Below, piece by piece: positions 63,252-64,000 of a stretch of 64,000 nucleotides of DNA. Location of the stretch: NCBI RefSeq assembly GCF_045689235.1, contig NZ_CP136864.1, forward strand, positions 1,426,001-1,490,000. Direction: 5' to 3'. Source of the stretch: Congregibacter variabilis (GTDB lineage Bacteria; Pseudomonadota; Gammaproteobacteria; Pseudomonadales; Halieaceae). A program made the translations under genes and the position numbers. Positions within the stretch are counted from its first letter, which is position 1, and each line of letters opens with the position of its first letter. Below the pieces are notes generated by a model that was not told where the DNA came from, ran no database searches, and saw only the letters and a program-made list of their open reading frames with translations.

Positions 63252-63878
63252 CTACCCATTCGCTTGCTGCCATCTCTGCGGCTTGGGTTTGCTCTTGCTC
63301 TGAGGAAGCAGCTCATTGACACGATTCCGCAGTCTTGGAATGACTTCGGTTTCGAACCAGGAGTTTCGTTTCAGCCATATGTTATTTCTTGGGCTGGGAT
63401 GCGGTAGTGGCAGAATTTTGGGCCAATGGTCTTGCCATGCTTTCACAGTTTCTGTCAGTGATAGCTTGTTCTTAGGTAGATGGTAGGACTGCGCATATTT
63501 CCCAATTACGAGAGTTAACTCTAGTTGAGAAAACTGCTCGAGTAGTTTTTCTCTCCACGCTATGGCGCACTCAGGGCGAGGCGGAAGATCGCCTGTTTTT
63601 CCTGTGCCCGGGTAACAAAAACCCATCGGCAAAATCGCGATTTGCTTCTCGTCATAAAACCTGCCCTTGGAAACGCCCATCCACTCTCGTAGACGATTAC
63701 CGCTAGCGTCATCAAAGGGGATGCCTGTCTCATGCACTACTCTTCCAGGAGCCTGACCTGCGATGAGAATTTTAGCGCTTGGGTGTATTTGCAATACCGG
63801 TCGCACCCCATGCGACAACTGCGAGGCGCAGATGGTACAGGCACGAACCTCTTCTAATAATGTCGCGAAAGTATTCAC
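63252..63878 (-). CDS. Uracil-DNA glycosylase family protein, family-4-like with Fe-S cysteines
   Basis: The 208-residue protein has motif 1 GQAPGRVVHETGIPFDD and motif 3 HPSPRN. Four cysteines match the [4Fe-4S] pattern of family 4 UDG: Cys14 and Cys17 (CTIC), Cys88 and Cys104 with 16-residue spacing. GQAPG replaces the usual GEAPG and the tail is basic (KSKPKPQRW). It likely removes uracil or another deaminated base from DNA. No partner repair gene adjoins it. Confidence 0.87.
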   Translation of the reverse strand: MNTFATLLEEVRACTICASQLSHGVRPVLQIHPSAKILIAGQAPGRVVHETGIPFDDASGNRLREWMGVSKGRFYDEKQIAILPMGFCYPGTGKTGDLPPRPECAIAWREKLLEQFSQLELTLVIGKYAQSYHLPKNKLSLTETVKAWQDHWPKILPLPHPSPRNNIWLKRNSWFETEVIPRLRNRVNELLPQSKSKPKPQRWQQANG

Positions 63879-63914
63879 GATAATCTGCCTATTGCCGTTC
63901 AGGCCTTAGCCCGC

Positions 63915-64000
63915 TCAGCCAGTGATTAACTTGTATGCCAAAAACCCAACAAGACCGATCAAAATGAAACCACCCAGCATGAATACCCGGCGCCTAAGAG
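63915..64000 (-). CDS. C-terminal end of a membrane protein cut by the window edge
   Basis: On the minus strand the frame reads RRRVFMLGGFILIGLVGFLAY and ends KLITG-stop at 63915. One hydrophobic segment is bordered by basic residues, like a small one-helix protein or the last helix of a larger one. The gene lies 36 bases before the uracil-DNA glycosylase gene on the same strand. Only about 28 codons are visible, so nothing further can be said. Confidence 0.5.
   Translation of the reverse strand, partial: LRRRVFMLGGFILIGLVGFLAYKLITG

Overview
The window looks like chromosomal DNA of a free-living, probably marine, aerobic gammaproteobacterium. The PQQ-dependent alcohol dehydrogenase, many secreted hydrolases, YhhN-type lysoplasmalogenase, several HDOD proteins and NtrY/NtrC-like regulators resemble those of the Halieaceae (OM60/NOR5) group. 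That placement is inferred from protein style only, since no rRNA or other marker gene is present. I see no tRNA, rRNA, CRISPR array, insertion sequence or prophage. Genes are dense and mostly complete. The exceptions are the nifJ fragment at the left edge, a membrane-protein tail at the right edge, and one small ORF that looks like a gene remnant.

Left third (1-22.5 kb). The end of a pyruvate:ferredoxin oxidoreductase gene is coupled to a dihydroorotate-dehydrogenase-like gene. Next come a leftward arylamine N-acetyltransferase/GST pair, a MOSC protein, a secreted NTF2-like protein and a membrane protein with two Rossmann/RCK-like domains. A secreted D-aminoacylase-like protein and a PQQ/heme c alcohol dehydrogenase lipoprotein are followed by a 2OG-Fe(II) oxygenase and a small DUF3127 OB-fold protein ending in an SSB-type acidic tip. 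The best-resolved regulatory unit is an NtrY-like kinase and a sigma-54 activator, transcribed away from an HlyD adaptor, an ABC ATPase and two large MacB/FtsX-like permeases. The shared intergenic region carries a sigma-54 promoter and an upstream 45-bp palindrome.

Middle (22.5-47.7 kb). A sulfur-transfer cluster (SQR-like flavoprotein, TusE/DsrC-like, DsrE2-like) has an FNR/ANR-type box upstream. Then come a VOC protein, a LysE exporter with a lysoplasmalogenase, a 1039-residue Asp-box repeat protein, a secreted M24 peptidase and a Tat-exported class V aminotransferase fold protein. Two spondin-domain proteins appear to share an operon with an OmpR-type two-component system and a DUF547 lipoprotein. 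A Cys/His/Met-rich CopL-like protein then precedes a complete CusCBA-type Cu(I)/Ag(I) efflux system whose CusB has a CusF-like tail. A methyltransferase and a beta-CASP nuclease-like protein end this part.

Right third (47.7-64 kb). A LysR gene diverges from a Rieske oxygenase and an M20 amidase, which suggests a small catabolic unit. A periplasmic TPR protein is followed by three HDOD genes, two in tandem and one divergent. A TetR regulator lies beside a membrane protein, a DUF4440 protein and a Tat-exported flavoprotein; matching operators lie before tetR and before the membrane gene. The end holds an MBL-fold hydrolase, a secreted amidohydrolase, an SGNH-like protein, a cupin and a family-4-like uracil-DNA glycosylase.
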